Positions 35,301 to 43,795 of a DNA stretch of 64,000 nucleotides are shown piece by piece; positions within the stretch are counted from its first letter, which is position 1, and the number at the start of each line of letters is the position of its first letter. The notes below the pieces were generated by a model. That model was not told the origin of the DNA and did not search any database. It worked only from the letters and a program-made list of their open reading frames with translations. The DNA comes from Trichobilharzia regenti (taxonomy: Eukaryota; Platyhelminthes; Trematoda; Strigeidida; Schistosomatidae). Position numbers and translations under genes: made by a program. Location of the stretch: NCBI GenBank assembly GCA_944472135.2, contig OX235270.1:85507168-85571167 (forward strand). The letters run 5' to 3'.

Positions 35301-35861
35301 TGCACATAAGCCATAAGTGCTATTAGTTGTGACTGTATCTCCAATGTTGTGCCAGCATCCCACGACCCATTTTTCAAATGATAAACGACATTTGTATAAA
35401 ACTGATGCCTTTATCACAACATGAATTAATTAAGAATAGTGAAGTTACCTAGTTTCTTCCAACTGAAGTGTACAGGGTGGAACGAAATACTTGACGCGAA
35501 AGAAGAGGTGGTAAGGAGGTGAACCAGGGATCTGTCTAGACAATCTATTTCGGCTATTCAACCAGTACATTTCATTCTTCGACCCGGCCAACTGAATGCC
35601 GAAATAACCAGCCTCCTCAACAGTTCCAATTAATTTGCACACCTAAGAGGAATAAAATTATTGTATATTTTTCAGTCAAACCTTGTCTATCACCTCCTGG
35701 CAATCTGCCTTGTGATCCACTTCTACTTGATAAACCTGATTACTTGCTAGAGTGACGTAGCACATAATACTAGATGAACTTTTGCCAGAATCAACAATAC
35801 TACGTATCGGATTGCGTTTATGATTACTAGACTCATGGGAGTTTTGCAGTGACATAGTCAT
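17471..35861 (-). CDS. MYLIP: FERM-RING E3 ubiquitin ligase, MYLIP/IDOL orthologue (six exons)
   Basis: The exons are 35861-35682, 35642-35449, 35408-35007, 31031-30793, 29879-29605 and 18085-17471. All introns are GT-AG, the phases close exactly and the total is 634 residues. Residues 33 to about 360 form a FERM domain. The F1 lobe has YFGIQLAGSKNEMYWLN and PYHLFFRVKYFV. The F2 lobe has VQFGNYNPNT. The F3 lobe has TRLAYALYRTITEVHAFF and GKEYAFDLRFTFLEVYDRARRR. Residues 446-482 form a C3HC4 RING (CRVC, PCGH, CCSVC, CPIC). In vertebrates MYLIP binds cytoplasmic tails of lipoprotein receptors through FERM and ubiquitinates them through the RING; the target here is unknown. The protein is longer than the 445-residue human form, with a 33-residue N-terminal extension and a Ser/His/Asn-rich tail of about 145 residues after the RING. 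The start ATG follows an in-frame TAA with no ATG between. Confidence 0.92.
18440..18612 (+). mobile_element. RTE-like family B, 3' untranslated end, decayed
   Basis: This matches the 3' end of the family B copies at 16.3, 25.4 and 41.5 kb: a T/C-rich stretch, then TGGTAACTTGAGCTGCTGCA, AGCAAAGTTCTGTG and a degraded CAGA tail. There is no coding part. The divergence suggests an old insertion in MYLIP intron 5. Confidence 0.65.
19518..19680 (-). mobile_element. tRNA-derived SINE, type 1, copy 2 (5'-truncated)
   Basis: This is the same body as 3263-3450 and 61515-61728, with the T run (A-rich tail) at 19519-19531. The B box region is present, but the homology stops before the A box, so the copy cannot have its own polymerase III promoter. 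Confidence 0.78.
20025..20084 (+). mobile_element. PLE 3'-terminal motif, copy 2
   Basis: Diverged copy of 1732-1792: GCGATTGTACAGCT, a CCGCC(C)CCAAAAGAG block and CTCTTCGCTGAAC. No GIY-YIG or polymerase remnant is detectable upstream, so this is an extreme 5' truncation or an old remnant. Confidence 0.55.
20363..20571. repeat. 18-bp perfect inverted repeat, 173-bp spacer
   Basis: AGGTAGTATGTAACTAGT at 20363-20380 is exactly complementary to 20554-20571. Downstream, at about 20630-20670, is a weak B-box-like GGTTCAAATT. The enclosed sequence is not coding. It may belong to a small non-autonomous repeat, but no second copy in this window proves it. Confidence 0.6.
22412..22483 (-). mobile_element. 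72-bp family B tail inserted in family A endonuclease
   Basis: On the minus strand this is only the last part of a family B element (TGGCAACTCGAACTG, AAGTTCTATGTTGAATCC and a CAGA tail). GCATGT flanks it (22406-22411 and 22484-22489). Removing it and one GCATGT restores continuity of the host endonuclease reading (GGSM then YKHKD), which confirms the borders. Confidence 0.82.
24077..25515 (+). mobile_element. RTE-like family B element nested in family A, 12-bp TSD
   Basis: GGATTTCGCGCG at 24065-24076 and 25516-25527 is a perfect 12-bp target-site duplication. The insert starts upstream of reverse transcriptase motif A (KAAFDSVDRKVLW). It carries motif B (GVRQGCPLSPFLFNFIID) and motif C (YADDIVLL), the C-terminal WLGHVLRMPNHRLHR region, a 3' untranslated part and a CAGA-type tail. 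The frame 24210-24779 is open for 189 codons, then a TGA breaks it and it resumes at about 24846-25313. The endonuclease is missing (5'-truncated). It is the best-preserved family B copy in the window. Confidence 0.93.
26047..26063 (-). mobile_element. Tail-only insertion: (CTGT)4 between duplicated GGATGGAT
   Basis: A 17-bp CTGT run equals the family B tail in minus orientation. It lies between two exact copies of GGATGGAT (26039-26046 and 26064-26071) within the C-terminal region of the family A element. It looks like an insertion truncated to the tail alone. Confidence 0.6.
26281..26322. repeat. (TA)21 microsatellite
   Basis: A pure TA run directly follows the 3' end of the family A element. 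It is probably its simple-repeat tail, expanded. Confidence 0.85.
27154..27389 (-). mobile_element. Hammerhead SINE (Sm-alpha-like), left arm of inverted pair
   Basis: On the minus strand this carries an A box-like TGACTTAATGGTAT, a B box GGGTTCGAATCCC, a hammerhead ribozyme and a short tail region. Homology to the copy at 13930-14065 suggests that the SINE continues to about 27122 (CCAACACTTG). The arm pairs with 27445-27680 without indels and with only a few mismatches. The tRNA-like head would supply a polymerase III promoter. The copy lies in the sense direction of the MYLIP transcript, so the ribozyme would be present in the MYLIP pre-mRNA. Confidence 0.88.
27204..27269 (-). ncRNA. Hammerhead ribozyme, intact core
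   Basis: The minus strand reads CTGATGA, a weak stem II, GAAAC, then AGCTGTC with the cleavage site after GTC. Helix III comes from the self-complementary ACAGCTGT, so the natural fold may be a dimer, as known for SINE hammerheads with very short helix III. Helix I is formed by GTA/TAC and outer pairs. All conserved core residues are present. Confidence 0.72.
27445..27680 (+). mobile_element. Hammerhead SINE (Sm-alpha-like), right arm of inverted pair
   Basis: Mirror copy of 27154-27389, separated by a 55-bp spacer. The A box region is TGGCTTAATGGTAT and the B box GGGTTCGAATCCC. The copy ends at CCTGTAAAC, about 30 bp before the usual SINE end, so it is 3'-truncated relative to its partner. 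Confidence 0.88.
27565..27630 (+). ncRNA. Hammerhead ribozyme, intact core
   Basis: CTGATGA lies at 27578-27584, GAAAC at 27603-27607 and the cleavage site after GTC at 27614. The ribozyme segment is identical to the minus-strand one in the left arm. It is antisense to the MYLIP pre-mRNA. Confidence 0.72.
28613..28636. repeat. (GT)12 microsatellite
   Basis: A pure GT run of 24 bp in MYLIP intron 5. Confidence 0.9.
29605..29879 (-). CDS. MYLIP: MYLIP exon 5 (residues 339-430)
   Basis: This encodes the last F3 strand and helix (KEYAFDLRFTFLEVYDRARRR), then a Ser/Thr/Arg-rich linker. The acceptor is TTATACAG|GCAAAG and the donor GTTGAG|GTACGA (phase 0). The 11.5-kb intron that follows holds most of the transposon nest of this region. 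Confidence 0.9.
30793..31031 (-). CDS. MYLIP: MYLIP exon 4 (residues 259-339)
   Basis: This is the F3 (PH-like) lobe and includes RLAYALYRTITEVHAFFHSD. The acceptor is AATGTAG|TTTTCC and the donor CATAATG|GTTAGT (phase 1). Compared with human MYLIP, about seven residues between this exon and the next are absent; either they were lost or a micro-exon lies in the 913-bp intron. Confidence 0.88.
32630..32796 (-). mobile_element. RTE-like family A, extreme 3' end
   Basis: On the minus strand this encodes the last residues of the family A protein (a Trp-Arg-Arg-Ser-Cys-Glu-Glu segment and a GVEALCS-like end). The ATT-type tail is visible at 32630-32641. It is diverged at many positions from the other copies. 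Confidence 0.72.
33337..33366 (-). mobile_element. RTE-like family B tail fragment, about 30 bp
   Basis: CTGTCTGTCTGTTTTCGACA followed by TAGAACTTT matches the terminal 30 bases of family B in minus orientation. I could not identify a convincing duplication, so the boundaries are approximate. Confidence 0.55.
35007..35408 (-). CDS. MYLIP: MYLIP exon 3 (residues 125-259)
   Basis: This encodes the helical F2 lobe (LIALMAYVQFGNYNPNT) and the start of F3 (KLLLGIGPNDIVICN). The acceptor must be GATAAAG|GCATCAG at 35409. The AG five bases later is out of frame and would lose the conserved RH..F match. The donor is GAACG|GTAAGT (phase 2), into an intron of about 4.0 kb. Confidence 0.92.
35449..35642 (-). 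CDS. MYLIP: MYLIP exon 2 (residues 61-125)
   Basis: This is the rest of the FERM F1 lobe and includes GYFGIQLAGSKNEMYWLN and RVKYFVPP, which align directly with human MYLIP. The acceptor is CTTAG|GTGTGC and the donor ACTAG|GTAACT (phase 2). It is bounded by introns of 39 and 40 bp, typical of the 5' introns of schistosome genes. Confidence 0.92.
35682..35861 (-). CDS. MYLIP: MYLIP exon 1 (residues 1-60)
   Basis: This starts at ATG 35861; an alternative in-frame ATG lies 6 bases later. The first 33 residues are a polar Ser/Asn/His/Arg extension with no family counterpart. MCYVTLASNQVYQVEV then matches the first strands of the FERM F1 lobe, where the human protein begins. The donor is AAG|GTTTG, phase 0, into a 39-bp intron. 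Confidence 0.9.
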
Positions 35862-37603
35862 CAATATGTATTCAATAATGCTATTAGGAATGGTTAGTAT
35901 TCCGCAGAATTAATTAGCAAAGTATCGGTGAACAGAAATATCTCATTTCAGATCAAAAGCGACCCTTTAAAAAGGCCATGGAACTGAATAACTCAAACAA
36001 AATCTGTTGAATAATATTTACGTCTCAGTACATAGAATAAAATGGCAAAATCATTTCAATTTATTTACCCAGATTTATTTTTTGAGTTTAATTGTTACTT
36101 TGAGTTTTTTCTAATCGGGCAAGGAAGAGAGAAAGGAAAAATCTATCTCTTCCAGTGTTCAATATCCAATCTCATTTCTACGACCTAGCACAAACCAATT
36201 TTATTTCTGTGTGCTCACTTCTTGACTGTCAGGTATAAGTTTCTGATCTCCAGTGAACTCCTGCGTAGTCTGGTTGGAAATCGGCTGCCATCTCCTTTTT
36301 GTGCTAATAATCTTGAGTGTGAAATCTAATGTAGTGTAAGTGTGATATAACCAATCAGAACATGGCGTCTTTGTTACATATCCCCGCTAGTTATAGCGTT
36401 AGTATCCGTTGCTATGTTGGTTTAGTAACCATTTACGTTTTTAATAGGCTTTTTAGGTGAAATTTCGCAATAAAAAATATTTCTGGCCCACGTAATATCG
36501 GTAGCATAATGTAATTGAACTGCGTTAATTTTGCAGCATTTATATCAGGAAATGTCTCTTGATACTGATATCTGCGCAATGTGATGGTTTAAATAGGGTA
36601 GGAGGTTCTAAATGTAAACGTGTATTTTTGAATTTTCATGGAATCATACTAGTATATTCGGCATATTTATTGAAACGCTACTGCCTTAATTCATTTTGTA
36701 GTTTATGGTATTCATAGCTCAATTTCAGAATTCATTTCAGTTTTCATGTACAGTCAGCTTTCCATTTTAAGACAAAAAGCATCAGCACTATAGTCATTAT
36801 ATATAGCATTATTGTGAGCTTGTGTTTCGGGTGGCCTTTAATTTGACATAAAATTTAATTGCTGCAATATTCCAATTTCATGGAAATATCTTAGGCTTCT
36901 ACGCGAACGAAACTTTTTGCCCTATATGGAACAAAGACAAGGTGTTTAGAAGGTGAGGAAGACTTTATTTTTCAGTTTATTCGTAGAAGTACTGTTGCTC
37001 ATCGAGTTGCATTGCGATTCCACATGAGGCAAGACATTATGAATAACTTTCCCTCTCTTCTGCATAAATAACACTGAAATTACTTCACAAGACTCTTCAT
37101 AATAAGTTCAGTTAGGACAAATAGAAGCTTTTTTACTTCAGTGTCATGAGTTAATTTGTGATATGTGTAGGCTTTTACAGTAATAAATTTGGCAAGGAGA
37201 CTTCATTTTGAAGTCAGAAGTGCACGTGTCTTACTAAATCTCATGCACTTTCTGTATAAATTTTATGCTCGTCAAGTGGCCATTTAACAATGGCTGAATG
37301 TTGCAGTTAAGCCAAAATTATAACTTGTAATTACAAGAATTGTCGTCATTTCCACTGCCAGCAGTTCACAATCTATTCAGTCTGGACGACCACAATACCC
37401 ATTTATCACTTTACTGGAGATACAGTAACTGGGATTTTTGAAAAGGCGGGACTTCATTTTGTGAATTTCGTGAACTCTGCAGATTGCATTCTATTTACTT
37501 AATATTGAAATTAAACTATGGGGGAACTCATAATCTCAATCAAGATGCAATACAAGGCTCATATCTACAACTGTCGTCCTTATTTCAGCTAAATTTAATC
37601 ATA
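35862..37603. other. Upstream region of MYLIP; no gene seen
   Basis: This must hold the 5' untranslated region and promoter of the MYLIP-like gene, but I see no clear TATA box, CpG cluster or splice acceptor that I can defend. There is no coding sequence of note. Confidence 0.5.
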
Positions 37604-37608
37604 CATGT

Positions 37609-37968
37609 TGTCAATGCAGTTGAAGATTGAACGATCAATCCTTGGTTGTTTGCTCAAACCAACTTCCCCAATTTTCGCGGAGGCATCAATACGACAGTCA
37701 TCGTCTCATCAGTCGCTGTTCAGAAAGAAGTCAGCAGTAAACCATCAGAAGTAATACAGAGATTTATTATTGTAATATTTGTTCACAGACCCTAGTAAAA
37801 ACCATATTTTTATATGTTGGTGTAACAATAAAGAATCCTCGAGTCATCAATCGGTCTTTTGGTTTTTTCGTCCGTTATTACTGAGCGTTTCTGAAAAACT
37901 GCAAGGAACAGCGTGGGCCCGAGCGTAGCAAGAGCTGGGCATCAACGGTTTATCAGACGTGGCTGACA
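37609..37968 (+). repeat. 5' LTR (360 bp)
   Basis: It starts TGTCAATG and ends GGCTGACA, giving TGTCA/TGACA inverted termini. AATAAAGAATCC at about 37827 is a likely poly(A) signal region. It is identical to the 3' LTR apart from the first base. Confidence 0.93.
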
Positions 37969-38113
37969 GTTTCTGATGGTGAAGTCAGTTTTCGACGGTT
38001 TGAGACCGCTGGTGACAGTTTGGATAGTCGCCGTTCATCTTTCCTGGTGCCGGTCAAGTCCTCTTTGAACAAGCAATATCTGGAACGTTTTTGGAATTGG
38101 GTCAAGTTCAACA

Positions 38114-40085
38114 ATGCCTGGGTCAAAGAAGGGACAGAGCGTCTTGAATGCAAACAGGAAAGTAAGTCATGGTGACTTGTCTGTTACTTGTAACGATGTG
38201 TCTGATGTTAAGCATGACATGGTTGATGTTACTGTTTCGCCGTCCAGCGATAATAGGAACATCAAACTCCCTAAATTTGAACCACGGTGTTTCGATGGAA
38301 ACCCGGCTGATTATTTACAGTTTGTTAAGGAGTTTGTGATCATGCTGAGTAGTTTTCTATTAAGTGATGAATTGAAGTTAATGTATTTGATGAGGTATTG
38401 CACTGGAGATGCTTCAAGAGCTATACAGTGCTGTAAGCTCATGCTCCCTAATGAGGGATACGCTGAGGCTATGAGCATATTACGTCAAAGTTTTGGAAGA
38501 CCTTCGATGATTGCAGGGAAATTATTCGAGGCTGTTAAGGGTAATGGTGGTCAATTACAGGATGACTCCCAGGCACTTACTGAGTTCTTAGATAATTTGC
38601 TAATTTACAAGAATGCAATGATTTCGATGAATCGCATGAGTGACCTCAACTCGAGTTTTATCCTAGAAGTAATAGCAAGACGCCTACCTACTCGACTGCA
38701 AAGGAAGTGGGTGAAGATAAGCTCCCGTATGGAGGATGAGGGTATCGAGCCAAAATTTGATGATATCCTGAAACTGGTAAATACTAGTGTCAATCAATCG
38801 ATGAGCAAGTTTGCCAGTATATTGAATCTCACCCCTAGAATAGAGCAGTCTGAGAGCAAAATGAAATCATTGATGACGAGTAGGCCTCAGAGAGGTAGAT
38901 ATCAAGAAGGCTCCATGATGTATAGTAATGCATATAGACCTAATGTGTGTAACAGGTTTCGTAGTACATCCTCAACAGATAAGTTGCAAGATGCAAGACA
39001 AACACGGTTGTGTTTTACACGTTTGCAAGAGGTGCATACAGAAGTGAACTGTGAACCGGTGAGCAAGTTCAGTGATAAGCTAAATGTAAACTCCAGGCCT
39101 GACTCCGAATTGTGTGACGATAACGGTGCGGTGAAGAAGTCTGTAGTTGCAACTGGTAAGCCATTGTTGAATAGTGTCACAGAATAGAGTTACTGCTTCA
39201 GAGTGCAGTTCTGACTCCAAAAGTTTACAAAGTATAACTAGTCAGAGTGAAGATATAAAACCTTTAATTATTTGTGAGGAGGAACCAAAATTGTCTACTT
39301 CTGTTATCAAAGAGTTTGAAAATGATGAACTTGACGGTAAATTGAATATTTGTGATAATGATCATGATAGTGCAGATTTGTCTTTGGTTGATCATGATGA
39401 AATGGAGGGAATGCCTACTACCGCTAAGTTAAATAAAGGTTCTGTACAACTTGAACGTGAAGTAGAAATAAATGCAGGTGCAGTTGCAGAAGGCATGCAT
39501 ACTTGTTAGACCGTCAGTGTGATTGATCAGCATGTAGCCCACCTATCATCAGATGATAGCGCTAAACCTGAGCTGATAGTAAAAGACAGCAGTGGTGGTG
39601 GTCTTGCAGGTAGACAACTTTCTGAAAGTCGAGCAACAACAGCTTCTGACCCACCGCTAAATTCATCAACTGGTAACAATCAGTCGTCGTTATTGTTTTC
39701 ATCCACAATGAAATGGACGTCCATGAACTCACGTGCCTTATGCAATGACTATGGTAGTATTGGTGCGTTTGAAAAGACGAAAGATATTGCTCAGTTTAGT
39801 GAGAATAAGCCAATTGTAAACGAGAGAGTAATTGTTAAATTGACTTGCATGAATAAAGGCATTTCAAGTTTCAAGTTACTATTTGAATGCTATTATCTTT
39901 GGTGTAAATTACTCTGTGCCTACGCTTGGTTGACCAGATACTTCGTGTGTTTGTTTGTCATCTACGTTCTACGATACAATGACATGAGCGTGTTACCGTT
40001 CAGATTTGAGGATATAGCCCATAGAAGGAAGTTAGCAAATGAACTCTGCAACGATCATGATCATGCCTGTACAAACGGTATGTGA
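38114..40085 (+). pseudogene. gag: Gag-like protein with acidic C-terminal region (BEL/Pao)
   Basis: The first frame (38114-39187, 357 residues) carries a BEL/Pao gag domain of the DUF1759 type: KLPKFEPRCFDGNPADYLQF, MYLMRYCTGDASRAIQ, SILRQSFGRPSMI and VIARRLPTRLQRKWVKIS. A degenerate zinc-knuckle-like CF...H...C segment follows. Near 39175-39187 the frame shifts by one, and a second frame continues (39174-40085) with a TAG at 39507. This second part is acidic and Ser/Asp/Asn-rich and lacks a protease Asp-Thr/Ser-Gly motif. Near its end, LWCKLLCAYAWLTRYFVC resembles the KLLR..AW..RF linker between RNase H and integrase in BEL polyproteins. The palindrome copies keep the whole region in one frame. 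Confidence 0.82.
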
Positions 40086-40691
40086 ATCATGTAAATGCTT
40101 AATTTATGTGAAATATATATTATATATATTATATTATATTACCTCGTTGTTATTACGTAATTTTGTTAAAATTTTCGTCGTGATTACTTCTGAAGTTGTT
40201 TCGAGTCTTCTACATCCATGAATGAATTGATTGATGTTAAGGACAGCAGATGGTGCGTATACGCCGGGGAGGCTAGGCTATTTCTGAGAATGAAACGCAC
40301 ACGGAGATAATTGTTAGCTGTGGTCCCACACGCCGGGGAGCGGGAGTGTAAACGACTGAGGCTCGCATACGTCACCATTACTAGAACTGAGGCAGGATGA
40401 GTGACAAGCGATTTCAGTGGTAATTGATAGTGAGTAGATAAGAGGATGTGCGTAGAGTATCATGAGTTGGTGCTATGGTCACGTTGCATTCTGCAAGAGT
40501 CATTCTAGCAAGTGGCGATTGTGTTGCAAGATGTCAAGAGGAGGTCTCTGTCTGGAGGCGCAGGTCGTCAGCGATGTGTGAGATTGTGCTGTGGGTATGC
40601 TTGTGGTGTGTTGGCTTTTCTGTTTGTTTTCCATTTCAGCTCTGTCCGTGTGACCCAGGTTCTCGCAATGGCATCCAAGTCAACGTGTATT
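40086..40691 (+). other. Unassigned 606-bp segment inside the BEL element
   Basis: GC-richer than its surroundings, this has two CGCCGGGGAG blocks (about 40263 and 40333) and a splice-acceptor-like TGTTTTCCATTTCAG at about 40625-40639. No polypurine tract precedes the 3' LTR. It could be captured sequence or a non-coding part of the element. I do not recognise it. Confidence 0.5.
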
Positions 40692-41051
40692 GGTCAATGC
40701 AGTTGAAGATTGAACGATCAATCCTTGGTTGTTTGCTCAAACCAACTTCCCCAATTTTCGCGGAGGCATCAATACGACAGTCATCGTCTCATCAGTCGCT
40801 GTTCAGAAAGAAGTCAGCAGTAAACCATCAGAAGTAATACAGAGATTTATTATTGTAATATTTGTTCACAGACCCTAGTAAAAACCATATTTTTATATGT
40901 TGGTGTAACAATAAAGAATCCTCGAGTCATCAATCGGTCTTTTGGTTTTTTCGTCCGTTATTACTGAGCGTTTCTGAAAAACTGCAAGGAACAGCGTGGG
41001 CCCGAGCGTAGCAAGAGCTGGGCATCAACGGTTTATCAGACGTGGCTGACA
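40692..41051 (+). repeat. 3' LTR (360 bp)
   Basis: Base-for-base equal to 37609-37968 except that the first base is G rather than T. It ends TGACA followed by the target-site duplication CATGT. Confidence 0.93.
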
Positions 41052-41084
41052 CATGTAACAATAGAATTGGCTGCTATTTACTTT

Positions 41085-41515
41085 CGGGAGTTTCCAGGAA
41101 ACAAACTCGTCAACCTAGTGTATGCCGGTGACATTGTCCATCTAGGTTGTAAAAAGTGACCGGCGAAGCTGGGAAATATGAAAAGACTGCAGGTGTTTTA
41201 TCGTAAGTGTCTGTCACCTATCCCCCGTGTTAAGTACAATAATATGGTGAGTAATAATGGAGTTTAACTTGTAGTGTTAGGTAGGGGTGTGACTCCAAGT
41301 CATTGTCAATGACACGGATGCATTCACTTTGTGAAATCTCATGTATCTAATCAACCCTTATACTTCATTCTTATCACTCTCCGTTCTCCCTCACATGTAT
41401 ACCCATTAGAGTTCCACTTAATTTCTTTTTTCTCCACCATTTTGTGTTACATGGAATGTGGTAACTTAAACAAGTGAATTTGTGTACAGGCTCCGATGTT
41501 GGAAGCCAGACAGAA
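41085..41515 (+). mobile_element. RTE-like family B, decayed fragment with internal deletion
   Basis: LVNLVYAGDIVHLG is a mutated motif C (YADDIVLLG, with Asp to Gly). An internal deletion follows, then a C-terminal segment (KRLQVFYRKCLSPIPRVKYNN), the 3' untranslated part (GTGGTAACTTAAAC) and a worn CAGACAGA tail at about 41502. It lies 29 bp right of the BEL duplication, so the BEL element inserted next to or into it. Confidence 0.7.
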
Positions 41516-41784
41516 TGACCTATAATCTACCTATAACGAAACGTCAGAAATTGGATTGTAATCACAGAAATGTCGACAAAGGGTAACCGTATTTTTTCAT
41601 TTGGTTCTGTCTAACTGAAAGAGTCATCTTACAATAATTTTTTCTGTTACCCAAGGTAACATTTGCACTCTGTCTTGTTTTATTTCATAAGTTAGTTTAT
41701 TTTATCCCATAGCCTGAATACTAAATCGAAACCTATATGTTAAAATATTTTTTGTTTATTACCGACTAAATACTATATTTTTCA

Positions 41785-41855
41785 GGTGTAGAATGCAACA
41801 AATCGAACTGTTGCACTTCTGTGCTGAGTTCTATGTTAAAACTCACTCAGTCAGC
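41785..41855 (+). mobile_element. RTE-like family B tail, worn
   Basis: AATCGAACTGTTGCACTTCT and GAGTTCTATGTTAAAAC match the last 70 bases of family B. The CAGA tail has decayed to CACTCAGTCAG. Confidence 0.55.
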
Positions 41856-42124
41856 ATTTGTCACTGAAGCTGCCTAGTGTCACAACCCACTAGAGTGTCA
41901 AGTGGCTGAAACAATTGTTAATGCCATTTCCTAAGTACCCTATGCATTTTCCTAATTTCTTAAACTGTCCAGATAAAGTGCATCAGAGAAGAAAGCATGA
42001 CCCCAATGTCAATAACACATATATGGGAAACAGTCTAAATAGAAGTGAATTAGACGAGTGACTTTTTATCCCTGTAGTACGCTAAACTAAAATGCTCATA
42101 TATATAAATGTAGCAGAAAGTTGT

Positions 42125-42320
42125 GTGAGTGACTTGATACGATTATGAGCAATAATTTGTGCTTGAAACGTCATCAGTTAATGGTACTGTACAACACTAT
42201 GTGATTTATCAAAATAAAATCTTATCCATAATGTAGTTATACTCTACCATATTGCCCAAGTTTTACACACTTATCAAAAATATTCATCTTATCCATAATG
42301 TGTCACCCAACTGTTTCATT
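42125..42320 (+). repeat. Penelope LTR-like segment with hammerhead-like core
   Basis: Collinear with 9420-9580. It has the best-kept GAAACGTCATCAGTTAA of the plus-strand copies. An AGCA/TGCT stem (GAGCAATAATTTGTGCTT) lies directly before GAAAC, with CTTGATACGA upstream as a possible worn CUGAUGA. No PLE coding remnant is seen nearby. Confidence 0.5.
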
Positions 42321-43795
42321 TTTATCTTCCTCATTTTAGTTTGTCAGTCTTCGTAGACATTCTGCTAGATGTTGTCATACATAGTGTCTGCAAGCAGTCT
42401 TTCAATACATCCACCTCCCAAAAAGTTGTTGGTATGAAGCCTCAAGATTATTCATATTGGACCGCTGTATAATCAGTATGTCTATATTATTGAGGCAGTG
42501 ACGTGCAGGACTTGTAAATGTTGCTGGGAAGTTTGAGTATAATAAAATTCCCTACATAGTCAATACAATGTTTGTGATAACAATTCGTCATTATCTTTTC
42601 ATTGCGTTGATAGGTGCGTAAATATTAGAAAAAATTCAACCTCATCATTTTAGTTCTCGAAAATACCTTCACTAAGTGCCCATACTTCTGCTTGGTACGA
42701 AGTGATACTGATGGTCCGTGAAATACTTGTTACTGCGTTCGTAAATAACTGTCAAACTATTATTATTTGGAGTAGTGAGACAGGTCTATAAAATTTAGGT
42801 GACAATGTGTATTCGCAGTTCCTGACCGTATATATAATTATATTTACATGTTTCATTTCCAAATAAGAAAATTTTGCTGAGTAATGTAGAGCTGAGAATA
42901 GTGAGTTAATAACGTATTCATTACTGTAAACATCTTGCATAAGTGAAATCCTTCTATTCAATTTTTGGCAAAGCTGCAATATCTCCCTGAAGAGTTTCTT
43001 CAATGCACCCTCATAGGAAACAATACTTGGTACTGAGGAATCCAGCCAAAAGCATCTGTGATACGGTCGAATTACTTTTTCCGACTAAAGACGATAATAA
43101 TGATATTAATAAGTGTGATTTACCTGTAAGCTGAGGAACTCTAGTGTAACATAGCATCGCATCCCAGCAGGGTACTCTTTGAGCTGTAAAATTCTTGAAG
43201 GTACAAGTAGAATTCATGAACTGAGCATTTATTACACATGGAAGCGTCCCATTGAGTCATTTGGAGGTGAGGCTGGCTAGTTGCGACACTTTACACGCGC
43301 ACCTGAAGAAACCCGCGCATGTGTTACTTCACATGAACTCTGGGCCACATCAATCAGGCATTCCTTTAAATCGACCCTCCGTTGTGCACTCAATTATTGT
43401 TCGTATTTATGTAATGACTTGGTGCGTTTCCTAGTTTGCTTACTATTACGGGATGTACATAATATTAAGGAACACTTTAAGAGCGGATTTTCTTAAAACC
43501 AGTGGTTTAATTTCTCTAGTCTTGACTGGTGCCACATTGATTGACACGATTAAAGGAATGGATTGTAACGTGGTGTGTTCTGGGGCTGTGGATCATAGTA
43601 ACATAGTTTTGAATTAATGTCATGCGTCCAGTCTTATAAACCAACGGACATAGTTCTTCCTTCCAGGTAAACGATATCTAGAAGTCAGGCGCACACTGTC
43701 CTCGGTAGACCTAATTTTACTATGTGATTAGTTGGTGAGTCACCTAGTGTTGTGGTAGAAGAAAAAACAGCTTCAGATTTAAGTATTTTCTAGAT
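42321..43795. other. No gene seen
   Basis: AT-rich DNA. The open frames at 42752-43217 (minus) and 43252-43496 (plus) show no domain or motif. Confidence 0.5.

Larger units (their letters stand above)
37604..41056 (+). mobile_element. BEL/Pao LTR element, gag-only and non-autonomous, with TSD CATGT
   Basis: Two 360-bp LTRs bound a 2.7-kb interior. CATGT occurs directly outside each (37604-37608 and 41052-41056), the 5-bp duplication expected for BEL/Pao. The interior has a leader, a gag-like frame, an acidic region, a short pol-linker-like segment and 0.6 kb of unassigned DNA. There is no protease, reverse transcriptase, RNase H or integrase. The LTRs differ only at their first base, so the insertion is recent. 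Relatives of this layout are in the palindrome at 51.8-56.4 kb. Sinbad/Saci-1-type elements are the likely autonomous kin. Confidence 0.88.

Noticed and set aside
40475..40837. Open frame crossing into the 3' LTR
   Set aside because: It runs from the unassigned BEL segment into the LTR without any domain. The LTR part is non-coding.
43252..43496. Two overlapping plus-strand open frames
   Set aside because: No motif, no neighbouring exon signals, and they overlap each other in different frames.
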